NCBI GenBank assembly: GCA_027364995.1
Contig: DAHXOG010000053.1
Location: 1-5,465 of the forward strand
Direction: 5' to 3'
Origin: Candidatus Mancarchaeum sp.
Lineage (GTDB): Archaea > Micrarchaeota > Micrarchaeia > Micrarchaeales > Micrarchaeaceae
Length of the DNA: 5,465 nt
Every line of letters starts with the position of its first letter. The stretch's first letter is position 1. Shown here piece by piece: positions 1 to 4,878 of the stretch. Position numbers and translations under genes: made by a program. Below the pieces are notes generated by a model. That model searched no databases, had not been told where the DNA came from, and was given only the letters and a program-made list of their open reading frames with translations.

Positions 1-456
1 GGCAACAGGAGCGTTGTTGCATTGCCAAACAGCATGGAGAACAGGGACACCATAAACCTGATAATAAAAAAGAGGCCTTATTACCAGCCCTTTGCAAGCA
101 GCATATTGGAAGAGGATGCGCCGAAGCTGCTAAAGGATTACATAGGCCCTAACAGGTTTATGACCAGCGCCAATGCTGTGGAAAAAGAGCACTGGGGCGC
201 ACTTGTCGCCGCATCGCATGTTGACCACACCACAAGGCCACAGATAGTGTGCAAGGAAGAGAACAAGCTATACAGGAAGCTGATAAGCAAAATAGGCAGG
301 AAAACTGGCTATGCAGCAGTGCTAAATACCAGCCTAAACAAGCACAGGAGGCCGATAGCGCTGGATCCCGAAGATGCCATATGGACACTTGAAAATACCG
401 GAGCGACAAAGCTAATAATAGGGGACTATCTGGTCTCTAAAAAGAAATCTGGTTAA
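1..456 (+). CDS. Carbamoyltransferase, NodU/CmcH family, C-terminal part (5' end outside window)
   Basis: The reading frame is open from the first base and gives 151 residues before a TAA stop. It matches the C-terminal domain of NodU/CmcH-type O-carbamoyltransferases, which transfer a carbamoyl group from carbamoyl phosphate to a hydroxyl of a sugar or other small molecule. Visible family marks are GNRS at residues 1-4, the INLIIKKR...PFASSILEEDA block (about 18-40), a HVDxTxRxQ motif (73-81), NTSLN (109-113) and PEDAIWTL (123-130), ending in the usual IGDYLV. Two positions depart from the pattern I remember: HVDHT where HVDGT is common, and NTSLNKHRRPI where NTSFNxxGEPI is common. The N-terminal ATP-binding-fold domain lies upstream of the window. 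The natural substrate cannot be told from this part. Its last 45 bases overlap the convergent gene as currently framed. Confidence 0.88.
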   Translation, partial: GNRSVVALPNSMENRDTINLIIKKRPYYQPFASSILEEDAPKLLKDYIGPNRFMTSANAVEKEHWGALVAASHVDHTTRPQIVCKEENKLYRKLISKIGRKTGYAAVLNTSLNKHRRPIALDPEDAIWTLENTGATKLIIGDYLVSKKKSG

Positions 457-855
457 ATAAAATACATAAGAATAAAAAAATAAATAAAGCAAGGGATGCG
501 CAGCATCTCGCTGCTTATTATTTATCTTCAATCCTGTCAAATACTTTGTTGCACCCTTAATGCCTTTTCCTTCCATTTCTATTACAGGTATCCTGAAAAG
601 CCTCTTGTATGACGCATCATAGATTATCGCATAAGCATTCTTCAAGTTGTCAGTATTCTTAAGCCCCTTCTCGTAGAATATCCTGTAATACTTTGCCTTG
701 GATTTTTTTATCGCGCCTAATGCATTTTTCCAGTTTTCAGCGCTTGGTTTCGCGTTCAGCGCCTCTATTGCGCGATCAAGATTCGTATCTGCGGATTTAG
801 CGCTTTTCTTGCCAACCTTTGTCGTTAGCTTCGCTTTTCTCTGTGTTTTTTCCAT
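412..855 (-). CDS. Hypothetical small basic protein, probably with a frameshifted 3' end
   Basis: I do not recognise this 147-residue protein. Its N-terminus is Lys/Ser-rich (1-24), followed by predicted helices with many Lys, Ala and Tyr (about 26-60 and 66-88). The ATG at 855 lies 4 nt after the bcp stop, so the two are very likely cotranscribed and perhaps translationally coupled. The last ~33 residues change character to aromatic and hydrophobic, pass through the 488-515 hairpin and T-tract, and overlap the convergent carbamoyltransferase by 45 nt. In another frame, from about 546, the DNA reads VFDRIEDK and then two tandem TAA stops (515-520) right at the hairpin. A one-base loss near 541-580 would explain this; the original protein would then be about 112 residues. 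The gene looks real, but the C-terminus is doubtful. Confidence 0.6.
   Translation of the reverse strand: MEKTQRKAKLTTKVGKKSAKSADTNLDRAIEALNAKPSAENWKNALGAIKKSKAKYYRIFYEKGLKNTDNLKNAYAIIYDASYKRLFRIPVIEMEGKGIKGATKYLTGLKINNKQRDAAHPLLYLFFYSYVFYLTRFLFRDQIVPYY
488..515. terminator. Bidirectional hairpin terminator between convergent genes
   Basis: AGCA-A-GGGATGC (488-499) and GCATCTC-GC-TGCT (503-515) pair into an 11-bp stem with one G-T pair, a 1x2 internal loop and a 3-nt loop. T-rich DNA follows on both strands: TTATTATTTATCTT on plus, and TTTATTTATTTTTTT on minus (about 470-487). This suits termination of the carbamoyltransferase gene from the left and of the bcp operon from the right. The hairpin lies inside the minus-strand reading frame 412-855, which is part of the argument that this frame has been extended abnormally. 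Confidence 0.6.
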
Positions 856-859
856 AATA

Positions 860-1315
860 TCATTTAGCTGCTTTTAGAAATTCTATTACCTCGGTGGCAT
901 GGCCCTTAGGCTTGACCTTCTCATATATCTTTGCAACCTTGCCGTTCTTGTCTATGATATAAGTATTCCTCAAGGTTCCAACTCCAAATATCCCTCTATC
1001 GCCATATGCCCCGTAACCTTTTATCATATCGCTGCTGGTATCGGAAAGCAGAAGGAACTTAAGGTCATATTTTTCCTTGAACTTTCCATGGGACTTTAAG
1101 TCATCCTTGCTTACGCCGACTACTTCCGCTCCAAGCTTCCTTATATCGTCCAATTTTTTGTTGAATTCATTGGCTTCAATAGTGCATCCGGGAGTATCAT
1201 CCTTGGGATAAAAATACAAAACCAAATATTTTCCGTTGAATTCTTTTAATCTATGCTTTTCCCCGTCCGAGCCATCCAATTCAAAATCTGGGGCTTTATC
1301 TCCTTCCTTCAACAT
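860..1315 (-). CDS. bcp: Peroxiredoxin, Bcp/PrxQ family, lacking the usual resolving cysteine
   Basis: This 151-residue thiol peroxidase would reduce hydrogen peroxide and organic hydroperoxides in the cytoplasm. The whole AhpC/TSA thioredoxin-like fold is present: GDKAPDFEL (5-13), the active-site YPKDDTPGCT with peroxidatic Cys44 and Thr41, and the active-site Arg116 in GTLRNTYIID. Many Bcp proteins carry a resolving Cys five residues after the peroxidatic one. Here that place is Asn49, and Cys44 is the only cysteine in the protein, so it would have to work as a 1-Cys enzyme with an outside thiol. An in-frame upstream start at 1363 is possible but would place the TATA-like box inside the gene. 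The ATG at 1315 has GGTG 5 nt upstream and begins exactly where the family does. It is first in a two-gene operon. Confidence 0.95.
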   Translation of the reverse strand: MLKEGDKAPDFELDGSDGEKHRLKEFNGKYLVLYFYPKDDTPGCTIEANEFNKKLDDIRKLGAEVVGVSKDDLKSHGKFKEKYDLKFLLLSDTSSDMIKGYGAYGDRGIFGVGTLRNTYIIDKNGKVAKIYEKVKPKGHATEVIEFLKAAK

Positions 1316-1320
1316 CTGAA

Positions 1321-1352
1321 CACCAATAATAATTACTAACTTAAGATATAAA
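1321..1352 (-). promoter_or_regulatory. bcp promoter and ribosome binding site
   Basis: On the minus strand a TATA-like TTTATAT (1346-1352) lies about 25 nt ahead of a likely transcript start near 1322-1327. GGTG (complement of 1321-1324) lies 5 nt before the ATG at 1315. The leader would be short. This arrangement decides the start codon in favour of 1315. Confidence 0.55.
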
Positions 1353-1427
1353 TCCATTGCCATTAAGCTTCATAGACGTCTTGCAAAACAATACTGCACA
1401 ACAAATTTGATTACTTTTTATAAATTT

Positions 1428-1460
1428 AAAAAGAAGGAAGCTTCAGAAAAACCCGAAGCT
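1428..1460 (-). terminator. Hairpin plus T-tract after the membrane protein gene
   Basis: AGCTTC (1439-1444) and GAAGCT (1455-1460) form a perfect 6-bp stem with a 10-nt loop. On the minus strand it is followed by TCCTTCTTTTT. It lies about 50 nt past the stop of the 1508-1906 gene and upstream of bcp, which would separate the two transcripts. The stem is short, so the T-rich tail may matter more than the hairpin. Confidence 0.4.
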
Positions 1461-1507
1461 AAAATATATCAGATTGATGTTCGCTTATGGCTTCGTATGC
1501 TGCTCAT

Positions 1508-1906
1508 TTATTCTTTTTTGTATCCTGCAAACCCATAACCAGCCCCAAATATGGCTATTATGAATCCTATCAAGGCCAAGCCAACATATGTCGGGTTTCC
1601 TGCAGTCATGGCTACATATGAAAAGCCTCCGACAAAAGCTGGGCATGCTGCGGCCCTTGCGAATGGGTTATGCCTTGCAAGATTCAGGAAGCTGACTATG
1701 AACAGCAATATTGCGCTCAATGCTCCTGCTGCATACAATAGCGGCAACCATGTGGATGTCAATGCTGTTGAAAATGCTCCTACTGCAATTACTCCTGTAG
1801 AGGTTAGATATAGGAGAGCCAGATATATGAGGCTTCCTATGAATTCCAGCGCGAATGCTGCTGGATTGCTTTTCCCTGAAACTGACCTAGAATTTCCTTT
1901 TGACAT
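1508..1906 (-). CDS. Small membrane protein with about four transmembrane helices, function unknown
   Basis: I do not recognise the family. The 132-residue protein has a short hydrophilic, Ser/Lys-rich N-terminus (1-14), then hydrophobic segments at about 16-45, 53-77, 85-102 and 106-128, and ends in GYKKE. It is rich in Gly, Ala and small residues, with a short loop RHNPFAR (78-84) between the second and third helices. The basic ends at both termini suggest both lie inside the cell under the positive-inside rule. No catalytic motif or metal ligand set is visible, and Cys88 is the only cysteine. It appears to be a single-gene transcript: hairpin terminator behind it, tRNA-Glu on the same strand about 215 nt upstream, and GTGAT just before the ATG. 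A small transporter subunit or a lineage-specific envelope protein are both possible. Confidence 0.75.
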   Translation of the reverse strand: MSKGNSRSVSGKSNPAAFALEFIGSLIYLALLYLTSTGVIAVGAFSTALTSTWLPLLYAAGALSAILLFIVSFLNLARHNPFARAAACPAFVGGFSYVAMTAGNPTYVGLALIGFIIAIFGAGYGFAGYKKE

Positions 1907-1908
1907 TT

Positions 1909-1960
1909 AATCACTATTAAATAACTTGTTGCGATTAGTTTTTAAATCTATCTTATATAT
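1909..1960 (-). promoter_or_regulatory. Promoter and ribosome binding site of the membrane protein gene
   Basis: On the minus strand the segment contains a TATATATAAGA box (complement of about 1950-1960) and GTGAT just before the ATG at 1906, with the GTG 5 nt from it. A second A/T run (1938-1946) is an alternative TATA element. A 12-bp perfect palindrome TATATGCATATA (1958-1969) overlaps the upstream edge of the box. Confidence 0.4.
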
Positions 1961-2120
1961 ATGCATATACAAATACAATTAATGTGGCGGTTAAAGCTCA
2001 TACTTGGCGTGCCTACATAGTTTATCATCACGCCGGTTGCCATATGCATTATGAACCCTGTTGCTGTTTTGTTTTCTTGTCAAGGATTCGAATTTCATTA
2101 CTTACGCCAAAAATATAAAT

Positions 2121-2195
2121 TGCTCCCAACGGGATTTGAACCCGTGTTACAGGGTTGAAAGCCCCGTGTCCTTGGCCGGGCTAGACGATGGGAGC
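2121..2195 (-). tRNA. tRNA-Glu (anticodon UUC)
   Basis: The minus strand folds into a full cloverleaf of 75 nt. The acceptor stem is GCTCCCA/TGGGAGC with discriminator A. The D stem is GTCT/GGAC, the anticodon stem CGGGG/CCCTG (one G-T pair) and the T stem ACGGG/CCCGT with loop TTCAAAT. The anticodon loop CTTTCAA places TTC at 34-36, which reads GAA and GAG. There is no intron, and CCA is not encoded, as is common in archaea. A T-run on the minus strand (2108-2112) a few bases past the 3' end is a plausible terminator. The gene lies between the membrane protein gene and dcd, divergent from dcd. Confidence 0.97.
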
Positions 2196-2210
2196 AGCCG
2201 GCGATTATTT

Positions 2211-2232
2211 TTATATAAGGATAACTATATAT
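2211..2232 (-). promoter_or_regulatory. tRNA-Glu promoter region with two TATA-like boxes
   Basis: Two candidates lie upstream of the tRNA on the minus strand: TTATATAA (2211-2218, a perfect palindrome) and ATATATAG (complement of about 2225-2232). The farther one fits better, giving a transcript start a few bases before the mature 5' end at 2195. The region is shared with the divergent dcd gene. Confidence 0.4.
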
Positions 2233-2258
2233 GCCTTTTTAAAAAAATTATCATGGTG
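2226..2258 (+). promoter_or_regulatory. dcd promoter and the ribosome binding site that supports a TTG start
   Basis: A/T-rich TATA-like sequence (2226-2250, including TTTTTAAAAAAATTA) precedes GGTG at 2255-2258, which lies exactly 5 nt before the TTG at 2264. The same GGTG-5 nt-start spacing occurs at bcp and at the TBP gene. An ATG at 2253 is out of frame and closes at once. Confidence 0.45.
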
Positions 2259-2263
2259 TTTAT

Positions 2264-2803
2264 TTGATACTTTCGGATTACGACATAAATGGCATGATAA
2301 GGATGAAGAGGCTGGTAATAAAGCCATTCTATACGGATACTGTTAGGGAAAATGGCATAGACATGAAGCTAGCGCCTGAGATAGCCCATCATAAGGAGAT
2401 GAAGAAGGGCTTCGTAATGGATCCTATGGGCTCGGACAAAGAAATAAGCAAATGCTTCAACATAAAGAAGAACGTAAAGGAAATGGTTATAGGTTCCAGG
2501 GAACAGGTATTGCTTTCTACCCAAGAGTACATAGAAGTGCCTGACGATGTGGCTGGATTCGTGGAGCTAAGGAGCACATGGGCAAGGCACGGGCTTACAA
2601 TGCCCCCTACCATAATAGATGCGGGATTCAAGGGCACCGTAACGTTAGAGGTGGTAAACAATGCTCCATACTCAATAAAGCTAAGGCCCAAGCAAAGGTT
2701 CGCCCATGTGATATTCATAAAGCTCCAGAACAAGACCGCTGCTGCGTATTCAGGGTTCTACAGCGGGCAGCGCGGCATAAAACTGCCTCAGATAATCAAG
2801 TAA
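2264..2803 (+). CDS. dcd: dCTP deaminase, archaeal type
   Basis: This 179-residue enzyme would deaminate dCTP to dUTP in the pyrimidine deoxynucleotide route to dTTP; some archaeal members also hydrolyse dUTP to dUMP. The N-terminal MILSDYDI and the TVRENGIDMKL block (26-36) match archaeal Dcd proteins. The core reads ELRSTWARHGL (101-111), PPTIIDAGFKG (114-124) and TLEVVN (127-132), with Arg108 and Glu129 where the family has its catalytic Arg and Glu. The end GFYSGQRGIKLP (164-175) is the C-terminal nucleotide-lid motif. The spacing from Arg108 to Asp119 is two residues shorter than in E. coli Dcd, but agrees with the PPTI(I/V)DAGF form I recall from Sulfolobus. The start is TTG, chosen because it gives the family N-terminus and has a well-placed GGTG. 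Deaminase only versus bifunctional cannot be settled from sequence. Confidence 0.92.
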   Translation: MILSDYDINGMIRMKRLVIKPFYTDTVRENGIDMKLAPEIAHHKEMKKGFVMDPMGSDKEISKCFNIKKNVKEMVIGSREQVLLSTQEYIEVPDDVAGFVELRSTWARHGLTMPPTIIDAGFKGTVTLEVVNNAPYSIKLRPKQRFAHVIFIKLQNKTAAAYSGFYSGQRGIKLPQIIK

Positions 2804-2914
2804 AAGCAGGAAGCGCAAACCCCTACAAATAATGAGAGAAGCACTTTCCTACCTTGACTTATCCGCCAGCGTTGTTTTACTGTATAAAGTACAAAAATAA
2901 AAGCAATACACAAG

Positions 2915-2981
2915 CTTTATAGATATTCTTTTTAAAATAGCTATGTATTAATTCGAAAGTTACGTTGTCATTGTTAGTGAT
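2915..2981 (+). promoter_or_regulatory. rpoF promoter and ribosome binding site
   Basis: CTTTATAG (2915-2922) and TTTTTAAAATA (2929-2939) are TATA-like boxes; the second predicts a transcript start near 2960. GTGAT (2977-2981) lies just ahead of the ATG at 2986 and supports that start over the in-frame TTG codons at 2965 and 2971. The rest of the 2804-2914 gap shows nothing I can identify. Confidence 0.4.
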
Positions 2982-2985
2982 TGGT

Positions 2986-3321
2986 ATGATAGGAAAAAGA
3001 GGCGAGGAGAAAGGCGTAGTTACCCTTTTTGATGTTTACGATATACTGAAGGAAAGGAAAAAGGGATCAAATCCGCTTACATACGAGCAGCAATTGGCAT
3101 TTGATTATGTGGAGAAATTCAAGCTGCAGACCAAGCAGCAGTCCGAAAAGTTCAAGAAGGAGCTGTCAGAGCTTGGCATGAGCGAATATGCAATCGCTAA
3201 GCTCATAGAGGTAATGCCTAAGACCGCTGCGCTTGTAAAGATGATTACGTTAAGGGAAAAAGACATGGACGACGAAAAGGTAGGCAAGATAATTTCTATA
3301 CTTAATAAGAAAGGAAATTGA
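2986..3321 (+). CDS. rpoF: DNA-directed RNA polymerase subunit Rpo4/RpoF (Rpb4 homologue)
   Basis: This 111-residue subunit pairs with Rpo7/RpoE to form the stalk of the archaeal RNA polymerase, which binds emerging RNA and helps open complexes form. The N-terminus MIGKRGEEKGVVTLFDVYDIL matches the strand and helix that dock on Rpo7. The HRDC-like helical domain follows: LTYEQQLAFDYVEKF (31-45), a helix rich in Lys, Gln and Glu (48-63), then MSEYAIAKLIEVMPKT (65-80), and the ending MDDEKVGKIISILNKK (94-109). Longer in-frame starts at 2965 and 2971 exist, but the family begins at MIGK and a GTGAT site precedes this ATG. The next gene, DUF655, is a frequent neighbour of rpoF in archaea. Confidence 0.9.
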   Translation: MIGKRGEEKGVVTLFDVYDILKERKKGSNPLTYEQQLAFDYVEKFKLQTKQQSEKFKKELSELGMSEYAIAKLIEVMPKTAALVKMITLREKDMDDEKVGKIISILNKKGN

Positions 3322-3323
3322 AT

Positions 3324-3334
3324 GTTTATAAAAG
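3324..3334 (+). promoter_or_regulatory. Possible internal promoter between rpoF and the DUF655 gene
   Basis: GTTTATAAAAG lies just after the rpoF stop and about 30-40 nt before the ATG at 3366. A transcript starting near 3352 would have a leader of about 14 nt carrying a weak GGTT site. It may let the DUF655 gene be transcribed separately from rpoF as well as by read-through. Confidence 0.35.
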
Positions 3335-3365
3335 ATAAAATACAGGATAATATTGGGTTAAGCTT

Positions 3366-3962
3366 ATGTCAATGGAGAATGAGAAAAGGGAAGAATACGC
3401 ACGCGTACTTGATTTCCTCTCTACTGGCAAGTCTTTTTCTTCAAGGTCAGAACCAATATCGCAATTAATCGGAGAAGTCTGGTTCACGCTTCTAGAGGCA
3501 ACGCCAAAGCCTGGAGCGCAAATGGTAATAAACGAACGGGTTTACATAGGCAAGGAGGAGCGCGATAAGATAGCATTAATAAAATTCAGGATAGGCTATT
3601 CCGATTTGACGCAGACATCTCAGGGAAATCTGAAAAACATAGTACTTGATATAATAAAGTCGGATCCACAGCGGTTCGTAAAATTCTTCAATACATCGGG
3701 GCCATTGAACATAAGGGAGCATTCGCTTGAGCTGCTTCCTGGAATAGGCAAGAAGCATTTACAGAGCATACTGGCAAAGCGCAAGGAGAAGCAATTCGAA
3801 AGTTTCGAGGACCTTACCGCAAGGGTTGCGCTGCTGCAGGATCCTGCGGAAATCATAGCGCAAAGGGTATTGCAGGAATTGCAGGGCAATGAGCGCTTCT
3901 ATCTATTCACGAAGCCGTACTTCAAAAGGCCGGAGCAGCATTATTCCCGAAGAAGCTACTGA
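3366..3962 (+). CDS. DUF655 family nucleic-acid-binding protein (OB-like domain plus helix-hairpin-helix)
   Basis: The 198-residue protein matches archaeal DUF655 proteins, which are predicted to bind nucleic acid and are commonly encoded beside rpoF and ksgA; no reaction is known to me. The middle part shows IGEVWFTLLEATPKPGAQM (35-53), then RVYIGKEERDKI (58-69), typical of the OB-like N-terminal domain. The sequence LELLPGIGKKHLQSILAKR (121-139) is a clear helix-hairpin-helix with the LPGIGKK turn, followed by FESFEDLTARV (144-154). The basic tail (about 186-198, many Arg and Tyr) could add RNA contacts. Start at 3366; a second ATG at 3372 is also possible. A role in ribosome biogenesis or transcription is inferred only from neighbours. 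Confidence 0.88.
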   Translation: MSMENEKREEYARVLDFLSTGKSFSSRSEPISQLIGEVWFTLLEATPKPGAQMVINERVYIGKEERDKIALIKFRIGYSDLTQTSQGNLKNIVLDIIKSDPQRFVKFFNTSGPLNIREHSLELLPGIGKKHLQSILAKRKEKQFESFEDLTARVALLQDPAEIIAQRVLQELQGNERFYLFTKPYFKRPEQHYSRRSY

Positions 3963-3997
3963 GCATAACGGTGCAAAAGCCTATTTTTCGTCATTAA

Positions 3998-4022
3998 ATA
4001 AGATAGCATAAGCTATTCTTAT
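3998..4022. terminator. Hairpin between the convergent DUF655 and rpl21e genes
   Basis: ATAAGATAGC (3998-4007) pairs with GCTATTCTTAT (4012-4022) as a 10-bp stem with a single bulged T and a 4-nt loop. It lies midway in the 100-bp convergent gap. A T-run (3983-3987) lies on plus ahead of it. It may stop transcription from both sides, but there is no strong T-tract right after the stem, so the role is tentative. Confidence 0.4.
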
Positions 4023-4062
4023 ATCGGCAATATAAAAAAACGCAAAAGAAATAGTAAGGCTA

Positions 4063-4347
4063 TCAAGCCTTGTCTAGGTGTATTGCAGGCACTATCAATG
4101 TCCTTTTGGCCTTCATTATAGTTACCTCAACTACATATGCGGTACCGCGCTTCTCTTTTATAACGCCTATCCTTCCCTTGTATCTGGGATGCGGTATGTT
4201 CTTGACGCTTCCCTTGGGCACTATCGCCACCTTGTCGCCTACCTCGAAATCCTTTATGTAAGCGCTGACGCTTTGCTTCGAGGGCATGTGGTGCCTTGCC
4301 ATGTTCCTTGTCTTTCCAGAGAATAAACCTGAGGATCTCTTTGTCAT
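4063..4347 (-). CDS. rpl21e: Ribosomal protein L21e
   Basis: This 94-residue protein of the large ribosomal subunit belongs to a family found in archaea and eukaryotes but not bacteria. The basic N-terminus MTKRSSGLFSGKTR (1-14) leads into the SH3-like barrel: YIKDFEVGDKVAIVP (30-44), IPHPRYKGRIGVI (51-63), KRGTAYVVEV (66-75) and TLIVPAIHLDK (83-93). These are the conserved L21e blocks. A longer start (TTG at 4362) would add MIGFY, but the family begins near MTKRS and AGGT lies 5 nt before the ATG at 4347. In many archaea rpl21e lies upstream of rpoF on the same strand; here it is on the opposite strand, converging on the DUF655 gene and divergent from the TBP-like gene. Confidence 0.95.
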   Translation of the reverse strand: MTKRSSGLFSGKTRNMARHHMPSKQSVSAYIKDFEVGDKVAIVPKGSVKNIPHPRYKGRIGVIKEKRGTAYVVEVTIMKAKRTLIVPAIHLDKA

Positions 4348-4413
4348 ATAAAAACCTATCAAAAAGTTAGCAATAAATTCCTTGCAACACTATTTTGCAA
4401 AAACTATTAATTG

Positions 4414-4454
4414 CATATATATTTATGCCTTAAGGCTTAAAAATCTTCTAGGTG
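4414..4454 (+). promoter_or_regulatory. Promoter, palindrome and ribosome binding site of the single-repeat TBP gene
   Basis: A TATA-like CATATATATTTAT (4414-4426) predicts a transcript start near 4445. A perfect 10-bp palindrome GCCTTAAGGC (4427-4436) and an overlapping dyad TTAAG-G-CTTAA (4430-4440) lie between the box and that start, a usual place for an archaeal repressor. GGTG (4451-4454) lies 5 nt before the ATG at 4460. The 112-bp gap also serves the divergent rpl21e gene, whose own TATA box I cannot place with confidence. Confidence 0.45.
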
Positions 4455-4459
4455 TTTTA

Positions 4460-4792
4460 ATGGCAAAATCATCATCCCGCGATTCAGCATCCCTAAAGCA
4501 TGTAGTGTTGCATCCTACATATAGGGTAGTAAACATGGTTGCTAGTGCAGACCTGAAGATAGAATTGGATTTATATGGGCTTGCAAGGCTATCATACGAC
4601 GTAGACTACGAGCCGGAGCAATTCCCGGGAGCGATACTGAAAATACACGAGCCAAAGTCCGCATTGCTGCTTTTCAAGAACGGAAAGATAATATGCACTG
4701 GCGCAAGCACTGAGGCAGATGTAAAGCTGTCGATAGACCAGGCCATAGACCTGATAAAGAAATACAAGCGGCAGCTGAGCAGGGCAAAATAA
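4460..4792 (+). CDS. TATA-binding-protein fold protein with a single TBP repeat
   Basis: The 110-residue protein carries one TBP repeat (about 21-105), whereas canonical archaeal TBPs have two and are about 180 residues long. Marks of the repeat are YRVVNMVASADL (21-32), YEPEQFPG (50-57), EPKSALLLF (64-72) and NGKIICTGAS (74-83). The intercalating phenylalanines Phe55 and Phe72 are both present with the 17-residue spacing seen in each repeat of known TBPs, as are Asn25, Val27 and Thr80 at minor-groove positions. Glu51 and Glu53 match the stirrup that contacts TFB. The wording resembles the second (C-terminal) repeat most. A Ser/Lys-rich tail (1-18) precedes it. The start at 4460 has GGTG 5 nt upstream. 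No TBP-like residues occur upstream or in the ~120 nt after the stop. It may act as a homodimer, or beside a full TBP encoded elsewhere. Confidence 0.88.
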   Translation: MAKSSSRDSASLKHVVLHPTYRVVNMVASADLKIELDLYGLARLSYDVDYEPEQFPGAILKIHEPKSALLLFKNGKIICTGASTEADVKLSIDQAIDLIKKYKRQLSRAK

Positions 4793-4878
4793 CCCGTACG
4801 TGGCTATCATAAGCTCACACATAAACCAAATAGGCCCAGCGTAAGCATAAATAATGATAAAAACCACATAACCGAAAC

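Noticed and set aside
1316..1363. Longer start for bcp, adding 16 residues
   Set aside because: The added residues do not match the family and cover the TATA-like box and the GGTG site that belong to the start at 1315.
1551..1910. Plus-strand open frame of 119 codons opposite the membrane protein gene
   Set aside because: It has no recognisable domain or ribosome binding site and mirrors the gene on the other strand, which shows four clear hydrophobic segments.
2024..2030. C-box-like GTGATGA on the minus strand, suggesting a C/D box guide RNA
   Set aside because: No CTGA D box or internal C'/D' pair follows within a suitable distance.
2061..2267. Plus-strand open frame of 68 codons across the tRNA
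   Set aside because: It is read through the complement of a complete tRNA-Glu and has no coding signs.
2389..2733. Minus-strand open frame of 114 codons inside dcd
   Set aside because: Antisense shadow of a well-conserved enzyme gene.
4382..4459. Longer start for the TBP-like gene, adding 26 residues
   Set aside because: This stretch contains the TATA-like box and palindrome, and the ATG at 4460 has an ideal ribosome binding site. The added residues show no TBP similarity.
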